Of a stretch of 64,000 nucleotides of DNA, positions 61,647 through 64,000 are shown one piece after another. Numbering within the stretch: position 1 is the stretch's first letter; each line of letters opens with the position of its first letter. The notes under the pieces are model-generated. The model did not search any database and was not told the origin of the DNA. It saw only the letters and a program-made list of their open reading frames with translations. This stretch comes from Euwallacea fornicatus (Eukaryota; Arthropoda; Insecta; Coleoptera; Curculionidae): assembly GCF_040115645.1 (NCBI RefSeq), contig NC_089579.1, positions 62,001 to 126,000 of the forward strand. Direction: 5' to 3'. Both the position numbers and the translations under genes were made by a program.

Positions 61647-63166
61647 CAGGGTGGCCCATCGAAAACAGTCCAGCAAAATTTACTGCTTTATATGTGAAAA
61701 TTTGGAAAAAGCCTCGGACCCGTAACTTTTGTATTCGGGGGGACAAATTTCCACATTAATTCTATCGCTGTAACTGCAACCCCCTAGCGGGGGCGGCATT
61801 CGCCCTTATTTCTTCAAATGGAAAGGGGTATGTTGTGATACATCATTTGAATGGGCATTTAATTGTCTTTCAAATGGCGTTTCGTTTTTTACATTTGAGC
61901 TGCGCGTCGCCGAGAAATGTAATTTTCAACATTTTACTGGACTTCTAATTTTCAAATAGGTTTGTGAGTAACAATTTTTTGTAAACTAACAAATACCGGT
62001 GGAAAATTCGATTTTACCTTCAGTAAAGTAGTTGATGTGGGTAGTTCGTTATTGCTGTGCAATTCTTTTCTTTCGGTTCGATAAAAATGGCTTATTCTGT
62101 TGCGGAGAAAGTGGAAATTATTGAATTGTGTTTTATGAACAATCAATGCGCAAAAGTAACGGCAACTTTGTTTAATGGGAGGCATGCAGACAGACACATA
62201 CATCATGGTTACATCCTACAATTAGTAGCAAAATTCCGGCAAACTGGTTCGGTGACAAATAAAAAACGGAATATTAAAAATCCGATGAGAAATGAGGCAG
62301 TACCAGTAGCTGTTCTGGGCCAAGTTAGTACGGACCCTACATTAAGTACCAGAAAACTTTCTGATGTAACAGGAGTTTCGAGGACCACTGTACAAAGAAT
62401 TCTGAAACATAATAAATGGCACCCACATAAAATTCAACTTCTACAAGAATTCAATGAAGATGATGATGATGATGACCGCCGTTTACAATTTTGTGAAATA
62501 ATGTCCGAAAAAATGATAAATAATCCCAACTACCTTTTTAACGTTTGCTTCTCAGACGAATGTACATTTTTTCTCAATGGCACAGTCAATCGACATAATT
62601 GTCGTTACTGGTCCGACACGAATCCAAGGATCTACCATGAGGTCCATACTCAACATCCCCAAAAATTAAACGTTTGGACTGGTATTTTTGGTGATCACAT
62701 AATTGGACCATTTTTCTTACCGGGAAATTTAACCGGAGATACTTACTTAGACTTGTTGGAGAATGCCGTCAACCCAGCGCTGATCGAAATTATGGAAAAC
62801 GACCAACGTTACCATGAAGAAAATCCGATATTTCAACAAGACGGAGCTCCTCCCCATTATGCAATACCTGTACGGCAGTTTCTGGATGAAACATTTCCTG
62901 ATAGATTGATTGGGAGGAGGGGCGCTATCGAATGGCCCGCGAGATGACCCGATTTATCTCCTCTTGATTTCTTTTTGTGGGGACATTTGAAATCGAAAAT
63001 TTATGCCACCCAGCCTGAATCCTTAGAAGATTTACGGAACCGCATCACTAATGAATGTCAATAGATTAAATCAGATATTCTTCAAAATGTCCGGGAACAC
63101 TTTGAACAGTTGCTGTACTATTGTATGGAGGTGAACGGGGGACATTTTCAACACTTAAAAAGATAA
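61647..63166 (+). mobile_element. Mariner element E, most complete copy
   Basis: Left end CAGGGTGGCCCATCG after TA at 61645-61646, same as the inverted half at 47681. A long leader (61647-62086) precedes the transposase. The right end was not identified after 63166. Confidence 0.8.
62087..63166 (+). pseudogene. DD41D-type mariner transposase, full length with two in-frame stops
   Basis: A single frame of 359 codons from MAYSVAEKVEII. Residues 1-60: first HTH (VTATLFNGRHADRHIHHGYILQLVAKFRQTGS). 60-120: second HTH (STRKLSDVTGVSRTTVQRILKHNKWHPHKI). About 125 on: an unusual run of six Asp (EFNEDDDDDDRR; GATGATGAT slippage) in place of the usual EDD. First Asp in FSDECTF, second in FQQDGAPPHYAIPVRQFL, third in SPLDFFLWGHLK. 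Spacing of the last two is 41 residues by my count. A TGA at 62945 stands where Ser of the WPARSPDL motif is expected, and a TAG at 63062 follows; otherwise nothing is broken. C-terminus NGGHFQHLKR and TAA. Confidence 0.88.
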
Positions 63167-63344
63167 CATGTACCAGGTCTGTAAATATGAAACCGGAATT
63201 TACCTCGAAATATCCCTAGTGGTCAATATACGTAATATTATCGTGTTATTAGGGTACTATATCTCTTATTTACATCTGAGAATGATTTTCAAATCATAAC
63301 AATACAGGTTCAATACTGCAGTACAGTTTACAATAGCTTTGAGT
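63167..63344. other. Spacer between two mariners
   Basis: Short AT-rich stretch; must contain the right end of element E and left end of the next mariner, neither of which I could fix. Confidence 0.4.
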
Positions 63345-64000
63345 ATGTCGAATTTTGTGCCTCCAAATTACGATTTGCAGACAGCATTGATCTTCTGTTA
63401 GCACTTGAAAAAAACGGCTGCAGATTCACATCGCATGCTTGTTGAAGCTTACGGTGAACATGCTCTTGGAACATCACAGTGCTATGAGTGGTTTAAAAAA
63501 TTCAAAAGTGGCAATTTTGACGTCAAAAACGAAGAGCGTGGAAAACCATCGAAAAAGTTTGAAGACGGCGAGTTGCGAGCTTTGTTAGATGAGGACGATG
63601 CTCAAACGCAACAACAATTAACGAACCAATTAAATGCGACACGAGAAGCCATTTCTATTCATTTAAAATCTATGGGAAAGATTCAGAAGATAGGAAAATG
63701 GGTTCCACATGAACTCAACGAAAGGCAGCAAGAAAATCGAAAAACCACTTACCAATTGTTGCTTACCAGGTATAACAGAAAGTCATTTCTTCATCGAATT
63801 GTGACTGGTGACGAAAAATGGATCTATTTTGAGAATCCCAAACGTAAAAAATCATGGGTAACTCCTGGCGAGCCATCAGCATCGTCAGCAAGACCAAATC
63901 GGTATGGACGGAAAACAACGCTCTGTGTTTGGTGGGATCAAAAAGGAGCGATTTATTATGAGCTGCTAAAACCTGGAGAAACAGTTAATACTGAACGTTA
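63345..64000 (+). pseudogene. Mos/SETMAR-type mariner transposase, N-terminal two thirds, runs off the window
   Basis: Frame from MSNFVPPNYDLQTALIFC at 63345 to the window end, broken only by a TAG at 63399-63401. First HTH: LKKTAADSHRMLVEAYGEHA, YEWFKKFKSGNFDVKNEERG. Second HTH: LRALLDEDDAQTQQQLTNQL, TREAISIHLKSMGKIQKIGKWVPHEL. Linker, then FLHRIVTGDEKWIYFENPKRKKSW (first catalytic Asp) and TLCVWWDQKGAIYYELLKPGE. The second and third catalytic regions would lie beyond 64000. It is a different copy from 48099-49230 and better preserved. Confidence 0.88.

Noticed and set aside
1..64000. CRISPR arrays, bacterial operons, rRNA or tRNA genes
   Set aside because: No regularly spaced short repeats with unique spacers, no rRNA landmarks and no cloverleaf with proper A and B boxes were seen. 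The many short repeats are transposon ends.

Overview
The window is a transposon-rich stretch of an arthropod genome, almost certainly an insect. The evidence is an errantivirus-type LTR retrotransposon with an env gene, many mariner/IS630 (rosa/DD41D-like) and Mos/SETMAR-type mariner copies, piggyBac, Merlin and Tigger DNA transposons, Jockey-type LINE sequence, short introns and AT-rich spacers. I found no intact ordinary host gene. Nearly all coding sequence is transposon protein, mostly broken. I could not fix the order of insect.

Layout. 1-9596: a mariner end (inverted copy of 43.7-44.5 kb), two Tc1 remnants, a cluster of hairpins near 4.4 kb, an old dispersed repeat (5.25-6.7 kb) and long AT-rich spacer. 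8970-20000 is a nested set of insertions: an old Tigger (minus strand) was split in its catalytic domain by a 10.1-kb errantivirus-like element (9597-19717) with apparently identical LTRs and a TGCT target duplication. That element in turn carries a young, open Tigger in gag and a 240-bp GC-rich insert, probably a solo LTR, in env. 20.4-35.6 kb: mariner/IS630 remnants, many in inverted or duplicated pairs, and two piggyBac-linked blocks (25.1-28.4 kb and 42.2-45.9 kb) that are copies of each other. Each block ends in the same unassigned 135-residue ORF. 36-39.6 kb: a LINE ORF1 remnant and the 3' half of a Ty3/gypsy element with its LTR. 40-52.2 kb: more mariners, a piggyBac pseudogene, a two-headed mariner chimera, a ~174-bp tandem repeat split by a mariner, a foldback element, and a Jockey-like LINE. 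52.8-53.4 kb: an intron-containing Merlin transposase gene cut by another insertion. 55.57-59.76 kb: a long-TIR Tc1 element carrying two nested elements and, behind its transposase, an antisense intron-bearing fragment of a class II phosphoinositide 3-kinase. 60-64 kb: a Tc1 fragment, an almost open DD41D-type mariner and a Mos-type mariner running off the end.

The relations between parts are insertional rather than operon-like. Several insertions can be dated relative to each other because removing one copy of the target duplication restores the host element's reading frame or repeat: Tigger in gag, the insert in env, mariner in Tc1, and mariner in the tandem repeat. The most unusual items are the captured PI3-kinase fragment inside the Tc1 termini, the three copies of an unknown small ORF tied to mariner blocks, and the multi-level nest around the LTR element. 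All similarity statements come from reading the sequence by eye; no database search was run.
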